NCBI GenBank assembly: GCA_030562215.1
Contig: JAUPFL010000001.1
Span: 682,001 to 746,000, forward strand
Length of the DNA: 64,000 nt
Source: Peribacillus frigoritolerans
GTDB taxonomy: Bacteria; Bacillota; Bacilli; Bacillales; DSM-1321
Direction of reading: 5' to 3'
This document shows positions 39,132-50,781 of this stretch, in pieces; positions within the stretch are counted from its first letter, which is position 1; every line of letters starts with the position of its first letter. The notes beneath the pieces are model-generated. The model ran no database searches. It was not told where the DNA came from and saw nothing but the letters and a program-made list of their open reading frames with translations. The translations under genes and the position numbers were made by a program.

Positions 39132-39973
39132 TTAAATCTTATACCAGCCCATCCCCATCGAGCCTTCGCCCAGATGTGTTCCGATTACTGGACCGAAGTA
39201 GCTGATGTCGAACTCGACATTTGGGAACCGGGCTTCAAGTTCGGCTTTCCAGTCTTTAGCTTCACTTTCCCGTTTAGCATGAATGATGACGGCTTTATAT
39301 TTCTCGCCGCTCGCCGCGTCTTCTCCAAGTAAATCGGCAATCCTTTTCAGCGCCTTTTTTCTTGTACGGATTTTTTCGAATGGGACGATGACTTTATCAA
39401 CAAAATGGAGGACCGGCTTCACTTGAAGCAGACTGCCAATCAAAGCTTGGGCACTGCTTAAGCGGCCGCCGCGTTGGAGATGGGATAGGTCATCTGCCAT
39501 GAAGTATGCCCTGACCGATGGTTTCATTTCTTCAAGCCTGGCCATGATTTCTTCTGGACCTTTACCATCAAGTGCCATCTTTGCAGCCTCGATCACGTAA
39601 AACCCTGCACCATGCAGCTGATTTCCGAATCAAAGGCATGAACCCTAATTCCCTCGACCATTTCACCTGCAGATACCGCTCCTTGATAGGTTCCGCTGAT
39701 GCCGCTCGATAAATGAATGGAAATTACATCATCATATTCTTTTTGCAGTTCCTCGAACTTCTCGACAAACTTCCCGATTGGAGGCTGTGAAGTGGTCGGC
39801 AATTTCTCCTGCCTCTTTACTTCCTCATAAAACTCATCCGCAGTAATATCAACTTCCTCCCGGTAAGCTTCATTGGAAAAAATGACATTAAGCGGCATCA
39901 TATGTATATGTAAACGATCACGCATTTCCTTTGGTATATATGCAGTGCTATCTGTTACGACTGCGGTTTTCAT
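39132..39973 (-). CDS. degV: DegV family (fatty-acid-binding) protein
   Basis: DegV proteins bind fatty acids; in staphylococci the FakB members present them to a kinase. The family signs are the N-terminal MKTAVVTDSTAYIPKEMRDR, LPTTSQPPIGKFVEKFEEL, SIHLSSGISGTYQGA and LSHLQRGGRLSSAQALIGSL-LQVKPVL. The end GPVIGTHLGEGSMGMGWY is also typical. One base is lost near 39597. It follows degSU as in B. subtilis and is separated from comFA by a terminator. Confidence 0.9.
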
Positions 39974-40096
39974 AATAGTACCATCCTTATAAAAATTTAC
40001 TTCGTATCATATTCAACATTCTATCTGAAAATGCCTTTATTTGCATTAAATAGCTTTCTGTATTTCCAAAAATTTGAATATAATCATCCATCCATT

Positions 40097-40144
40097 AAAA
40101 AAATCCAGCCCTTCAGCACGCATTGCGAAATCTGAAGAGCCGGA
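40097..40144 (-). terminator. Terminator of degU
   Basis: On the minus strand a 13-bp stem (TCCGGCTCTTCAG / CTGAAGGGCTGGA, with G-T pairs) is followed by TTTTTTT. Confidence 0.75.
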
Positions 40145-40162
40145 CTTATCGAACGCTTTAAA

Positions 40163-40846
40163 TTACTTCACTTCTACCCAGCCGTTTTTAATAGCTAGGA
40201 CAACCGCTTGTGTACGGTCATTCACATTCATCTTCTGAAGAATGTTACTCACATGGTTCTTGACTGTTTTTTCACTGATATATAGGGTTTCGCCGATGGC
40301 CCGGTTGCTTTTCCCGTCAGCTAAAAGCTGAAGCACTTCACACTCGCGTCGAGTCAATAGGTGAAGCGGCCTCCTGATTTCTATCGTATGTACGGAATCA
40401 CGATCAGTACCCTCTTCAGCTGCTAAGCGGCGATATTCTTTAACTAAGTTATGGGTGACCTTCGGATGAAGGTATGAGCCGCCTTCAGCGACTACACGCA
40501 CAGCATCAATCAATGCGTCTGCGTCCATTTCTTTCAACAGATAACCTTGTGCTCCTGTTTTCAATGCGTGCTGCACGTAGTTTTCATCATCATGAATGGA
40601 AAGGATGATGACTTTTGTTTCAGGGTAACGGCTCACGAGCATTTTTGTTGCTTCGACCCCATTCATGTTCGGCATGTTGATATCCATGATAACAACATCA
40701 GGTTTATGTGTTTCAACGAGATCCATAGCTTCGCTTCCATCATCACCCTCGGCAACAACATCAAAGGATGATTCAAAATCTAATATGCGCTTTACGCCTT
40801 CACGGAAAAGCTGATGGTCATCGATAATGATGATACTAGTCTTCAA
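40163..40846 (-). CDS. degU: Response regulator DegU
   Basis: An intact 227-residue NarL/FixJ-type regulator. The receiver domain has the acidic pair DD (residues 9-10), the phospho-acceptor Asp55 in [13 protein letters not shown] and Lys in [11 protein letters not shown]. The LuxR-type helix-turn-helix is [20 protein letters not shown] and [20 protein letters not shown]. In B. subtilis DegU controls exoenzymes, competence, motility and biofilm genes, several of which lie in this window. Confidence 0.96.
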   Translation of the reverse strand: MKTSIIIIDDHQLFREGVKRILDFESSFDVVAEGDDGSEAMDLVETHKPDVVIMDINMPNMNGVEATKMLVSRYPETKVIILSIHDDENYVQHALKTGAQGYLLKEMDADALIDAVRVVAEGGSYLHPKVTHNLVKEYRRLAAEEGTDRDSVHTIEIRRPLHLLTRRECEVLQLLADGKSNRAIGETLYISEKTVKNHVSNILQKMNVNDRTQAVVLAIKNGWVEVK

Positions 40847-40893
40847 CGGCTTCTTCCTCCTAGTTTCTATTTAATATGTCTATTCTCTATAAT

Positions 40894-42035
40894 TTATAAA
40901 TGGTAGGGAATTTGGATAAATACCAAAGTGCCCGCCCCCGGTTGTGAATCGATCGTCATTTCACCTTCCAGCAGCTCGACTCTTTCTCTCATTCCCACCA
41001 AGCCAAATGAACCTTCTTTTTGAATCGAAGAGTCAAACCCCTTTCCATCATCTTTGACGACGACGGTCACCATCTCCTTGGAAATGGACAGTTTAACTTG
41101 AATCTGTTTTGGGTCCGCATGCTTCAATGAATTTTGTACAGCCTCTTGAACCAGCCTGAATAAAGCGACCTCCATATCGGAAGGGAGCCTTTTGACCTGC
41201 CCAAGGTTGACGAAATTCAGATTCACGCCATTATTATAGTCTTCGGTCGTTTGCAGGTACTTTCTGAGGGTAGGAACAAGCCCTAAATCATCAAGCGCCA
41301 TAGGACGAAGGTCATAGATGATTCTTCGCACTTCATATAAAGCATTCCTTACCATGACCTTTAAACTGCGGATTTCCACTAACGCTTCATCAGGCCCTCT
41401 CTCCCGTTGCACCCGTTCTATCAGGTCTGAACGCATCATGACGTTTGCCAGCATTTGCGCCGGACCATCATGAATTTCACGTGAGAGCTTTTTGCGTTCC
41501 TGCTCCTGGGCTTCGATTATTTTCAGGCCGAAGTCCTGTTTGCGTTTCGCTTCTTGAAGGGCTTCCCCACAAATTTAAGATCCTGTGTCAAATAATTCTG
41601 CACTACCGATATTTGCGAGACGAGATGCACCGCTTTATCGATCGTCTGCTGCAAACCCCTTAACCTTAACTCAAGCTCATCCCGGCGATTACGGAGCTCT
41701 TTTTCCAATTGCCGGTTAATTTGTAAATCTACTTGCAGCTTATGTGCCCTTTCATATGCATCGCGCACCTGTTCTTCAGAAAAATGGTTGAAGTGCATAC
41801 TGACTTCTGAAAGCCTTTTTCGAGCAAACCTGGCTTTTGAATCCAGTGCATCGCTGTCGGTTATCACAATGGCAACCCTGATTTTCACATCATCAAGCTC
41901 TTTTGATAATGACTCGAAATCCTTTCGGCATTGTTCGCCGATATCAAAGACTTCATCCTTACTCTCACTAACAGTGCTCACCATTGTTTCTAAGATCTTG
42001 TCCAATGCTTTAGCATCAACCTTTTTTATGGACAT
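40894..42035 (-). CDS. degS: Sensor histidine kinase DegS, frameshifted
   Basis: DegS is the soluble sensor kinase that phosphorylates DegU. It has an N-terminal coiled sensor region (MSIKKVDAKALDKILETMVS onward, RNRRDELELRLRGLQQTIDK), the HisKA_3 phosphorylation site LSREIHDGPAQMLANVMMRS and a C-terminal ATPase domain (LVQEAVQNSLKHADPKQI, VVVKDDGKGFD, SFGLVGMRERVELLEGEM). One base is lost near 41520-41560. The ATG at 42035 follows GTGGAGGGG. No membrane segment is present, as expected for DegS. Confidence 0.94.
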
Positions 42036-42651
42036 TAAGACCCCTCCACTTAAATCAAAAGACTTAAACAATTTATTGTCTTAAAGACTATGTATATGGA
42101 AAAAAGTTCTTTCCCTTTTTCATGAATGGTTAAATTTCAGGAAACTTTTGTATGAAGTAACCTTCATGAACATATTGTACCAAAAAAAGATTAAAAATAC
42201 GTTAATTTCCTTTTGTGATTTCCATAAAATGTACATATTTACTATACATCTCATAATCCAGGCATTAAGTCTGCCTATTAAAGGCAGAAAGCCATATCTA
42301 TTATCCTGATACAAAATATCCTTTTCAATCAAATGGGATATTCCGCTCCATTGATTATCATATGAAACAGATGCATTTATTAAATGGCAAAATCCTTGAA
42401 ATGAGAGGACACGTTAAGGTAAAGCCAGGATAATGGCACAGAACTCATTTTTTTCCTACAATGTTATTCTTTTAAGCATATATGGCCAGCTAATAACAAT
42501 AACAGGCAATGAAATTAATTATAACACGTACAGCTTTATCTTATATTAAAGTTTCTTTACACATGCGATATGTAAATGAATCGTCATTGCCACTTTTTCC
42601 GCAAAGCCTTATAATAAATCAACTAATAGGAAGCACGAAGGTGGAATAGAA
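42036..42651. other. Divergent intergenic region degS / yvyE
   Basis: Contains the upstream regions of degS (left) and yvyE (right). A good promoter for yvyE is present at 42587-42615. A 70-codon ORF on the minus strand (42120-42332) has no ribosome site and no recognisable motif and is not called. Confidence 0.5.
42587..42615 (+). promoter_or_regulatory. Sigma-A promoter of yvyE
   Basis: TTGCCA (42587-42592) and TATAAT (42610-42615) are exactly 17 bp apart, 37 bp before the start codon. Confidence 0.75.
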
Positions 42652-43286
42652 ATGCTCACTCAATATTTAACGGTGGCAGGTCGCGGCGAACATGAAATCG
42701 TCATTGAAAAATCCCGTTTTATTTCCCATATCGCCCGGGTCGAAACCGAAGATGCCGCACAGGCCTTTATCCAGGAAATCAAGAAAAAGCACAAAGATGC
42801 TACACATAATTGTTCAGCTTATATGATCGGGGAACAAAATCAAATTCAAAAGGCCCTCGACGATGGGGAACCAAGCGGAACGGCAGGCGTCCCTATCCTG
42901 GAAGTGCTTAAGAAAAAGAACTGAAAGACACCGCTGTTGTGGTCACTCGGTATTTTGGCGGCATCAAACTTGGTGCTGGAGGTCTCATTCGTGCTTACAG
43001 CAAAGCGACTTCAGAAGGGATAAATACCACTGGTGTGGTCATTAGGAAACTAATGCGGGTCATTTCGACAACCGTCGACTATACCTGGCTTGGAAAATTG
43101 GAAAACGAATTGCGATCTTCCATTTATCAAATAAAGGAAATCCAATACCTTGATCAGGTCAATATCCTTGTATATGTTGAGGAAACACAAAAAGAGACAT
43201 ATAACGCTTGGATTACAGAGCTGACAAATGGTCAAGGCCATATCACCGAAGAAGAAATGCTTTATTTGGAAGAGGCATTCTCCTGA
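42652..43286 (+). CDS. yvyE: YigZ/YvyE family protein (IMPACT-like)
   Basis: A UPF0029 family protein related to eukaryotic IMPACT; the bacterial role is unresolved. The conserved N-domain has KSRFISHIARVETEDAAQAF, HKDATHNCSAYMIGEQNQIQ, ALDDGEPSGTAGVPILEVL and VVTRYFGGIKLGAGGLIRAY. The C-terminal domain is the YigZ-type DUF1949. One base is lost near 42921. Located beside degS and the LCP gene, as in B. subtilis. Confidence 0.92.
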
Positions 43287-43464
43287 TATACTCCTGCACA
43301 TTTTTCCATTTTTATGCTGTAATATAATTGAAAAGAAATATTTATTTTACGAAATTATTAAATCATTGTAAAATTAGGTGTAATATATGACGAAATATAA
43401 ACTGCAGGATTCGAAAAATAGCGATATATGTCTGATGTTCGTTATTTAAAAGGAGAAGAAAAAG

Positions 43465-44486
43465 ATGTCTACTACTAGGCGTGTTTATAAAATTAAAAAA
43501 CAAAGAAAAAAAGGCGAAAGAGGCTTTGGTTATTGCTTGTTCCCCTGCTGGTACTTGGTCTGGGAGCTTCTACGTATGCTGCAACCCTGTATATGAAAGC
43601 CCAGAATGTATTCAATGATTCCTATGACCCTGTGGAAGCATCAGCAAAGCGAAGTGCAGCGATCGACCCGCTCGAAGATAATTTCTCGATCCTCTTCATA
43701 GGGATCGATGATAGCAAGGACCGTGACTTAAAAGGGAATTCCCGCTCGGATGCTTTAATGCTGGCCACATTCAATAAAGATCAAAAGTCTATAAAACTAT
43801 TAAGCATTCCGCGTGATTCATATGTGTACGTGCCAGCCAAGGGCGTAACCACCAAAATCAACGCGGCCCATGCAGCCGGCGGACCGAAAGCGACGATGGA
43901 CACCGTAGAGGAGTTACTCGATGTCCCTGTCGATTATTATGTTCGCATGAACTTCAATGCTTTCATCGATGTCGTAGATTCATTGGATGGCATCGAAGTC
44001 GACGTCCCTTATGAAATGTATGAAATCGATTCACATGACAAAAAGAATGCCATCCATCTTGAAGAAGGATTACAGACCGTTGATGGTGAAGAAGCATTAG
44101 CGTTTGCACGGACACGTAAAAAGGACAGTGATATCCAACGTGGTGAGCGTCAGCAGGAAGTCCTGAAAGCCATCATCGCCAAAGCAACCTCTGCTGGATC
44201 ACTAACGAAATATACAGACGTAATGGAAGCTGTCGGCGACAATATGACAACGAACCTTCAATTCTCGCAAATGAGAGGTTTCATAAAATATGTGACTACC
44301 GATAAAGGCATCAATCTTGAAACCATCAAACTTGAAGGTCAGGATTCTACCATTAACGGAACCTATTATTATCAGCTGAACGAAACATCATTAGCGAATA
44401 CTAAGCTGTTGCTTCAATCCCACTTGAACCTGGGACCAGCTGAAGGCAATCAAACTGAAGCAGTTCAATCACAAATACAAGAATAA
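43465..44486 (+). CDS. tagV: LytR-CpsA-Psr ligase, TagV-like
   Basis: LCP enzymes transfer teichoic acid from its lipid carrier to peptidoglycan on the outer face. A basic N-terminus (MSTTRRVYKIKKQRKK) and one membrane anchor (LLVPLLVLGLGAST) precede the LCP domain: NFSILFIGIDDSKDRD, NSRSDALMLATFNKDQKSIK, LLSIPRDSYVYVPAKG and ALAFARTRKKDSDIQRGERQ (catalytic Arg and Asp residues). One base is gained near 43512 between tail and anchor. Position between yvyE and tagO identifies it with B. subtilis YvhJ (TagV). An AGGAG precedes the ATG. Confidence 0.88.
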
Positions 44487-44490
44487 AGTG

Positions 44491-44522
44491 AAACCCCCAC
44501 TCGTCATTAGTGGGGGTTTTTT
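44491..44522 (+). terminator. Terminator of the LCP gene
   Basis: An 8-bp stem (AACCCCCACT / AGTGGGGGTT) with a short loop is followed by TTTTTT, directly after the stop. Confidence 0.88.
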
Positions 44523-44607
44523 GATGCATTCCTTACCATTTCTTCTATGAAGTCACATGCTGCTGCAAGAATGGCTCTAATATGATCTAGCCCCCTTTTA
44601 GTAGTTA

Positions 44608-44652
44608 GCAGCAAAAAAGCCACTAACCGTTACTTCAAACGATTGGTGGCTT
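44608..44652 (-). terminator. Terminator of tagO
   Basis: On the minus strand AAAGCCACCAATCGTT pairs imperfectly with AACGGTTAGTGGCTTT, followed by TTTTG, downstream of the tagO stop. Confidence 0.7.
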
Positions 44653-44698
44653 TCCAATAAAACTAGCGAATCTAGTAATCTATTCTATTCCAAAATGA

Positions 44699-45763
44699 TC
44701 ATGGCTTGTTTTTAAAGTTGAGCATCTTGAGCAACGGCTGGTAGTTTGAATTGACCAAACCAATTTTCTCCACAAAAATCTCTATGATCAGGAGAAGTCC
44801 CGTTACAAGAAACAAAGCCCCCCACACCGTTGCAAATTGAAAGATTATTGCCACTAAGCCAAAGCAAGCAGCTAAAGCGTAAATGAGCAAGACAGTCTGC
44901 TTATGAGTGAATCCCAAGTTTATCAAACAGTGATGTAAATGGGATTTATCAGCAGCCGAAATCGGCTGTTTATTGACGACCCTGCGGATAATCGCGAAAA
45001 ATGTGTCCGAAATGGGAACACCCAAAATGATGATCGGTACGATCAATGAAATCATCGTAACGTTTTTAAACCCTTGCAGGGACAGAACGGCAATGATGTA
45101 ACCTAAAAATAATGCGCCTGTATCTCCCATGAAAATCTTTGCCGGATGAAAGTTATATTTCAAGAAGCCAAGGGTGCTTCCAATCACGATCAATGCGACC
45201 GTGGCAACAAATAGGTCCCCTTTAATAAGGGCCATAGTTGCAATTGTCACCAATGCGATCGTTGAGACACCGCCTGCAAGACCATCCAGTCCATCTATCA
45301 GGTTGATTGCATTAATGATGCTGACGATCCACAAAATTGTGATCGGTATACTTAAAACACCAAATTCAAGTGTATCGGTAAAGAACGGCAAATTGATGAA
45401 TTCCACTTCAAGACCGCCCCATAATACGATAATGAGGGCCGCCAAAACCTGGCCCAGGAATTTGGGTGCTGCTCTTAATTCAAAAATATCATCAGCCATC
45501 CCGATCAATATGATGACAAGGGCTCCCACCAGAAGGGGCAGCTGCTGCCCAAAATCATCCATGAAAAGCAAGAAGGTAATGAAAAAACTCAAAAATATAG
45601 CTAAACCGCCCATGCGCGGCATAATTTTACTATGCACTTTTCGCTCATTCGGTTTATCGGTAGCTCCTAATTTAAAGGCCAGCTTTCCGACAAAAGGAGT
45701 CAAAAAAATGGATAATAAAAAGGCTACCAACAAGGCCCCTATTAACATCAAGAACCACCTCAA
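44699..45763 (-). CDS. tagO: Undecaprenyl-phosphate GlcNAc-1-phosphate transferase TagO
   Basis: TagO makes the first lipid-linked intermediate of wall teichoic acid from UDP-GlcNAc and undecaprenyl phosphate. The intact 354-residue protein has about eleven membrane spans and the family motifs GMADDIFELRAAPKFLGQ, INLIDGLDGLAGGVS, FMGDTGALFLGYI and the late HLHHCLINLGF. It is monocistronic with its own terminator. In B. subtilis it lies in the same place after the LCP gene. Confidence 0.95.
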   Translation of the reverse strand: MRWFLMLIGALLVAFLLSIFLTPFVGKLAFKLGATDKPNERKVHSKIMPRMGGLAIFLSFFITFLLFMDDFGQQLPLLVGALVIILIGMADDIFELRAAPKFLGQVLAALIIVLWGGLEVEFINLPFFTDTLEFGVLSIPITILWIVSIINAINLIDGLDGLAGGVSTIALVTIATMALIKGDLFVATVALIVIGSTLGFLKYNFHPAKIFMGDTGALFLGYIIAVLSLQGFKNVTMISLIVPIIILGVPISDTFFAIIRRVVNKQPISAADKSHLHHCLINLGFTHKQTVLLIYALAACFGLVAIIFQFATVWGALFLVTGLLLIIEIFVEKIGLVNSNYQPLLKMLNFKNKP

Positions 45764-45824
45764 TTCAACTAAAAATCTAATACCCGTTACGATCTATAAG
45801 AAAACCTATATATAAATGCTTATT

Positions 45825-46926
45825 TTAATTTTTCATCCTCAAATAAACATTATATACGTTTTTGGCTAAAATCTCTATAGAAAAGTTGTTTTTTGCAAAT
45901 TTTTGTAAATCCAACCCTATCTTTGTCAGGTCCCCGGATTTTTTCAATTCCAAAGCATTGCAGATGGCCAGTTTCAGCTGTTCGACATTGCCGATATCCG
46001 TTACCCAGCCCTTGCTCCGATCGGGAATCAATTCCTGTACACCGCCGACGTCACTAGTGATTGCCGGAAGGCCCGATCTTGCTCCTTCAAGTAAAACGAG
46101 CGGAAAACTTTCGCTTAAGGAAGTCAATAATGTGATGTCCCCCAACGGGTAGATTCGATCTAAATCTTCACGGTACCCCAAAAGTATACGTGATCGGATA
46201 ATCCCCTTCCGAGACCATCTCTTCCAGAGCGGATTTCCTGCTCCCGTCCCCTGCAAGGATCAGCTTTACATGAGGGAATTCCGATACCACTTCACTTAAT
46301 GCCGCTAAAGCAAATTCATGACCTTTCACCGGTTCTAGCCTTGCAGGCATGATGATGATGAAATCATCTTTCCCGAACCCGAAATCTTCTCTTTGAAACG
46401 GGAAAGGCAGTTCCTTTTCAAAGTCAATTCCGTTTAGGATCTTCGTTATTTTGGACGAATGGATTCCTTGGTCAATCAAATCCTGCTTAAAGCGGTCGGA
46501 AACCGCCAGTATATGATCGGCATATTGAAATGACCTTACATGAAGGCCCGTAAACAATTTTCCTTTTACACCCTGCCCTAAAAAGTCATGATGAGGTGAA
46601 CTGTGAACAGTAAGAAGCCAAGGGCATTTAATGAGGCGCTTTATAAAAGCACCATATATATTCGCCCGCGGACCATGTGTATGGATGATGTCTATATTAT
46701 TTAGACGGATAAAGTCCCTTAAAGGTTTCAAAATTGAAAGGTCATATTTGGAATGTTGCTTGAAAAGTTCGGTTTGTATCCCGGAGGACAAAGCCCGCCG
46801 GTAAAGTTCACCATCTTCAAATACACCAAGCAAACACTCCTCTTTATTCAATTGGTTCAGTAAGGACATAATATGAAACATACCGCCGCCGGTTTCATTA
46901 CCAGCGTTTAAGTGCAAGATTCTCAT
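45825..46926 (-). CDS. Family 4 glycosyltransferase, frameshifted
   Basis: A cytoplasmic GT-B fold retaining glycosyltransferase. N-terminal MRILHLNAGNETGGGMFHIM and IIHTHGPRANIYGAF form the acceptor half; IIIMPARLEPVKGHEFALAA, LGYREDLDRIYPLGDITLLT, SLSESFPLVLLEGARSGLPA and ITSDVGGVQEL form the sugar-nucleotide half with the EX7E-type motif (ESFPLVLLE). One base is lost near 46180. The ATG at 46926 follows AAGGAG. It is directly downstream of tagA and may decorate or build a wall glycan; the substrate is unknown. Confidence 0.85.
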
Positions 46927-46944
46927 CCAGTCCACTCCTTATGT

Positions 46945-47693
46945 TCAGGAACGCTGCACCGTTTTCCTTAACCGCCTAACCTTCAATACGAATCTTGGCA
47001 GCGCAAGCATCCGTTTCCACCGTGAAGGTTGCTGGATCAGTCGGTACAACCATTCAAGACGCATTTTTGCCAGAAAACCGGGGCACGGTTCACCTTTCCC
47101 GCAAGGACATCAAAGCTTCCTCCTACTCCCATGAATAACCCTTTATTGAATAACGCATAGTGTCTGGAAACCCATTTCTCCTGCCTAGGGAATCCTAATG
47201 CAGTCAATATGATGTCAGGTTCAAGTTCCGCTATCGACTTAGGCAGGGTATCATCCTTGATATCAATGTAACCATGGTTGTATCCCACCAACTCGAGACC
47301 CGGATATAATTCTTTTACTTTCAGGGCGGCTGCTTCAATCACGTTTTCCTCCGCTCCAAGCAGATATACCTTCAGCGCTTTTTCATCAGCGACCCGAAAT
47401 AATTCATTCATCAAGTCGAATCCTGTAATCCGCTCTTGTAAAGGTTGATTTAGCCATTTAGAGGCCATAATAATACCAACGCCATCCGGAGTGATGTAAT
47501 CAGCCGATATAATGATGTCTTTATAATCCTGATGTTCATTTGCATACTCGACTATTTCCGGATTTGCCGTAACGACAAACGTTTTTTCCTGATTCATCAA
47601 TCTCGGATAAATCATTCCATTCATGAACTCATCCATATTGCTATCAATGAATGGTATCGATAGTATCTCAACAAACTTCTCTGTCATTTTCAC
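46945..47693 (-). CDS. tagA: TagA-type N-acetylmannosaminyltransferase
   Basis: A GT26 (WecG/TagA/CpsF) enzyme that adds ManNAc to the TagO product to complete the linkage disaccharide. Motifs: KTFVVTANPEIVEYANEH, YITPDGVGIIMASKWL, ERITGFDLMNELFRVA, GYIDIKDD, ALGFPRQEKWVSRHYALFNK and GVGGSFDVLAGKVNRAP. A base lost in an A-run near 47063 hides the membrane-binding C-terminus (MRLEWLYRLIQQPSRWKRML), which ends at 46945. The start may be GTG 47693 or ATG 47687. Confidence 0.9.
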
Positions 47694-47799
47694 TTCAGCC
47701 TTTCATATGTACTATACATCTAAAGGGTGGGGTATTATTCAAGAAATTTTTTCATACACATCATAGAACGTGATTTTTGATTCAAAGGTGGTTAATCAA

Positions 47800-49228
47800 T
47801 TGAAGTTTATAGAAAAACAATCGTTACCCATTCTATTTCTGTGCCTGCTCGTCCCATCGGCAGTGCCTCACCCTATCGCCGGTTACATGGCAACGGCGTT
47901 GATGCTCGTTTTTATCGGTATAAATAAAAAAACCTGTTATTAATTCTATTCATTTATTTTCCTGCCCGTCCCATATTGACGGAACTGAATAGCGGCTTAA
48001 CCTATACAGGTGACCTGATCATCCTCACCTTATTCATTTCTTTGCTTATTGAAAGTCTCAAAAAGAACGAATGGCCATTTTCGAAATATCATTTTACTGC
48101 GCCATTTTGGTTGTTTTGTTTAATTGGTGCCGGTGCTGCACTCATTAACGGAGTGGGAATCCTCCCCATCTTATTTGAACTCCGTGCATTGCTTATTACA
48201 TTCTTGCTTCTTTACATTATCGGTGAATTAAATCTAGAAAGAAAGGATATCTTTCGCTTTTTGAAGGTAATCCTAATATTCACAATCTTACTTTGCCTGC
48301 ATGGCATAGTGGAGAAAATCTTTTCACGTACGATCCTGCTTCCCACGCATGGGAAATATGGAATCTTTCTCCAACAAACCGGATGAGGATTTATGGGGCA
48401 CCTGCCAATCCTAATGTATTTGCCTTATTCTTAAGCATCCAGTTATTCCTTAGTTTCTTTCTATTTCAGTCACTGAAAAAATATAAATGGATCGTCTTTC
48501 TGGCAGCCATCCTGCTTTCCGGAACGTTACTGCTTACCTATTCACGGGGCACGATGATTGCATTCGGGTTCGCTGCGCTTGTCTTTATGATTTGGACTAG
48601 AAATAAACCATTTCTCAAATATGCCGCAGGAGCATTTTGTCTCGGCTTGCTTCTTATTTATTACCCAGTTTTATTTGCATCAAGTAAAGTGGAGGTATCC
48701 GCATCGATTCCGATGGAAAATGTGGTAATCGGCAGCACCCCCTCTTCCGAACACGAACATGCCCTCTCCAATCGCTTTTCAGAAATGTTCTCTGATAAGA
48801 CTCTGCACCAAAGTACGGAATGGGGCCGATTATATGTCCTAATCAAGGGAATTGAAATTTTCAAAGATCACCCGATAATCGGCACCGGGCTAGGAACCTT
48901 CGGAGATTCTGCCACACTTTCCTTTTCCTCACCAATCTATCAGGAATACCAAATTGGTGAAAGGATGTATACCGATAATCAATATATCCAGGTTCTGGTC
49001 CAAACTGGTGTCCTAGGCTTCCTTGCGGTTTTTGCATTCATCTTTTTCACCTTCCGGAAAATCATGGAATCGGAAAAAGGCACTTTAGCTGCGTTCACCA
49101 TCTGCCTGATGTTGGCTGCATTATTAGCAGGACTTTTCTACAATATTCTCGAAGATAAAACGTTTACGCTGATATTTTATAGTTGTTTGGGATTCTGTTT
49201 ACAGAAGGACATCATTTTAAAGGATTGA
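47800..49228 (+). CDS. O-antigen ligase/polymerase-like membrane protein (Wzy-C)
   Basis: A polytopic membrane protein of the O-antigen ligase (Wzy_C, RfaL) superfamily, which polymerises or transfers lipid-linked glycans outside the membrane. Around ten hydrophobic segments; the family-type block is IRIYGAPANPNVFALFLSIQ-like (APANPNVFALFLS), LLLTYSRGTMIAFGFAALVF and the large extracellular loop ending GIEIFKDHPIIGTGLGTFGD. Two breaks near 47930 and 48327. The TTG at 47800 follows AAAGGTGG. It diverges from tagA and is followed four bases later by the MurJ-type flippase, suggesting a polymerase/flippase pair for a separate wall polysaccharide. Confidence 0.78.
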
Positions 49229-49232
49229 AAAT

Positions 49233-50757
49233 ATGCCTACTCTTTCAAATATCATTAAATCGGTCGGGCTCGTCACCATTATAGCAGCCATTGGAAAAGT
49301 CCTCGGATTCGGGCGGGAATCGATTATAGCCGCCTATTTCGGGGCATCATCCATGGCGGATGTTTTTTTCGTGGCAAGTCTCATACCAACCATTCTTTTT
49401 ACGGCTCTCGGCAGCGGTCTTCAGGCCGGCGTCATTCCTATTTACTTGGAAAAGAAAGCGGATAACCCAAAGAAAGCGGATGAATTCATCAGTGTTTTAG
49501 GCTCTTTCTTTATGCTGGTTGCCGGAGTCCTGACCATTGCCTGCATGATTTTCATAAAGCCGCTCGTCATGTTGACAGCCCCGGGTTTCTCTGATTCAGA
49601 GCTTGCCCTGACGGAGTCACTGACCCGGATCATGCTGCCAAGTTTACTATTTTTCACGCTTTCATACATGGCGACGGGGGTCCTGAATGCGAATAAGCGT
49701 TTTATTCTGCCGGCACTCACTTCAACTGCACAAAACACGGTCATTATAGCAGCCACCGTATTGTTCGCTGCTCCCTTTGGCATTGAAGGATTGGCTTGGG
49801 GTTTGTGTTTGGTGCAGCAAGCCAGTTCCTTATCCAATACCCATCATTGAAGAAATACGGAATCCGGCCCATCGTCTCTTTCCTGCCTCATAAAAGGCAG
49901 ATCGCACAAACACTGTTCACCTTTTATCCAATCATTATCGCCGCTTTGGCGATCCAGTTGAATAGTGTCGTCGATCGGATTATCGCAACTTCGCTCGAAA
50001 CCGGAAGCGTATCGGCCCTGAACTATGCGAATCGCCTGCTATGGCTGCCATTGAGCATTGTCCTCACGCCGCTGATTACCGTATTGTACCCTTCAATCGT
50101 CGAGCGCGCGCTTATAGGCTATCAATCTTTCCTTAATTTGACCTTAAAAGGGTTGAAATCGCTGTTATTTTTAGCGATTCCGTTCATGGTCGTCATGTTA
50201 ATCAGCGGAAACAGTTTAATCACTCTCGCTTTCCAACGCGGGGCTTTCGATGCTTCAGCAACTGATATGACTTATAGGGCATTCCTCTTTATTCAGCTTG
50301 CCTCCCGTTCTTTGCACTGAGGGATTATTTGATGAACGCCTTCTACGCCTTGAAGAAAACGAAAGCGGCCATGTATTCCTGCCTGATTGCCGTTTTGCTT
50401 AACGTGCTGCTCAGCTGGGTTCTGTCACGTTATCTCGGCGTCGGCGGAATTGCTCTAGCATCGGGGATTTCCATGCTCCTGCAATCTCTCTACCTTTTCG
50501 GCTACCTATGGCTGAAGACAGAAAGAACGGACAAGGCAGCTTTCTTGGATGTTTTTCAGGAAAGCGGCAAGCTTACCATCATCGGGGCCATCATTTACGG
50601 AATCGCTCTCTGGATCCATCCGCTTACGCTAACGTTGCCCATCATCATGGAATTGGTGATCATCTCGCTGCTGGTATTCGGATTATATCTCGCATTATCC
50701 ATTCTTTTTAAGGTAAGCAGCCTGCACGGGATGAAAAGGATCAGATCATCAAAGTAA
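49233..50757 (+). CDS. MurJ/MviN-family lipid flippase, frameshifted
   Basis: A MOP-superfamily flippase with fourteen predicted spans. The N-terminal signature IIAAIGKVLGFGRESIIAAY-FGASSMADVFFVA and later ALNYANRLLWLPLSIVLTPL are typical MurJ/MviN. Breaks lie near 49800 and 50310. The first ATG (49233) is 4 bp after the ligase stop. Whether it flips lipid II or a polysaccharide precursor is open: its neighbours (ligase-like gene, GT4) favour a dedicated glycan, and in B. subtilis MurJ is elsewhere in the chromosome. Confidence 0.85.
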
Positions 50758-50781
50758 TACATTAGAAGAAGGAGTGCCAAT

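Noticed and set aside
42120..42332. 70-codon ORF in the degS-yvyE gap
   Set aside because: AT-rich, aromatic/Ile-rich composition, no ribosome site, no recognisable motif.
43367..43386. WalR box upstream of the LCP gene (TGTAAA...TGTAAT)
   Set aside because: Spacing is six bases instead of five and there is no other support.
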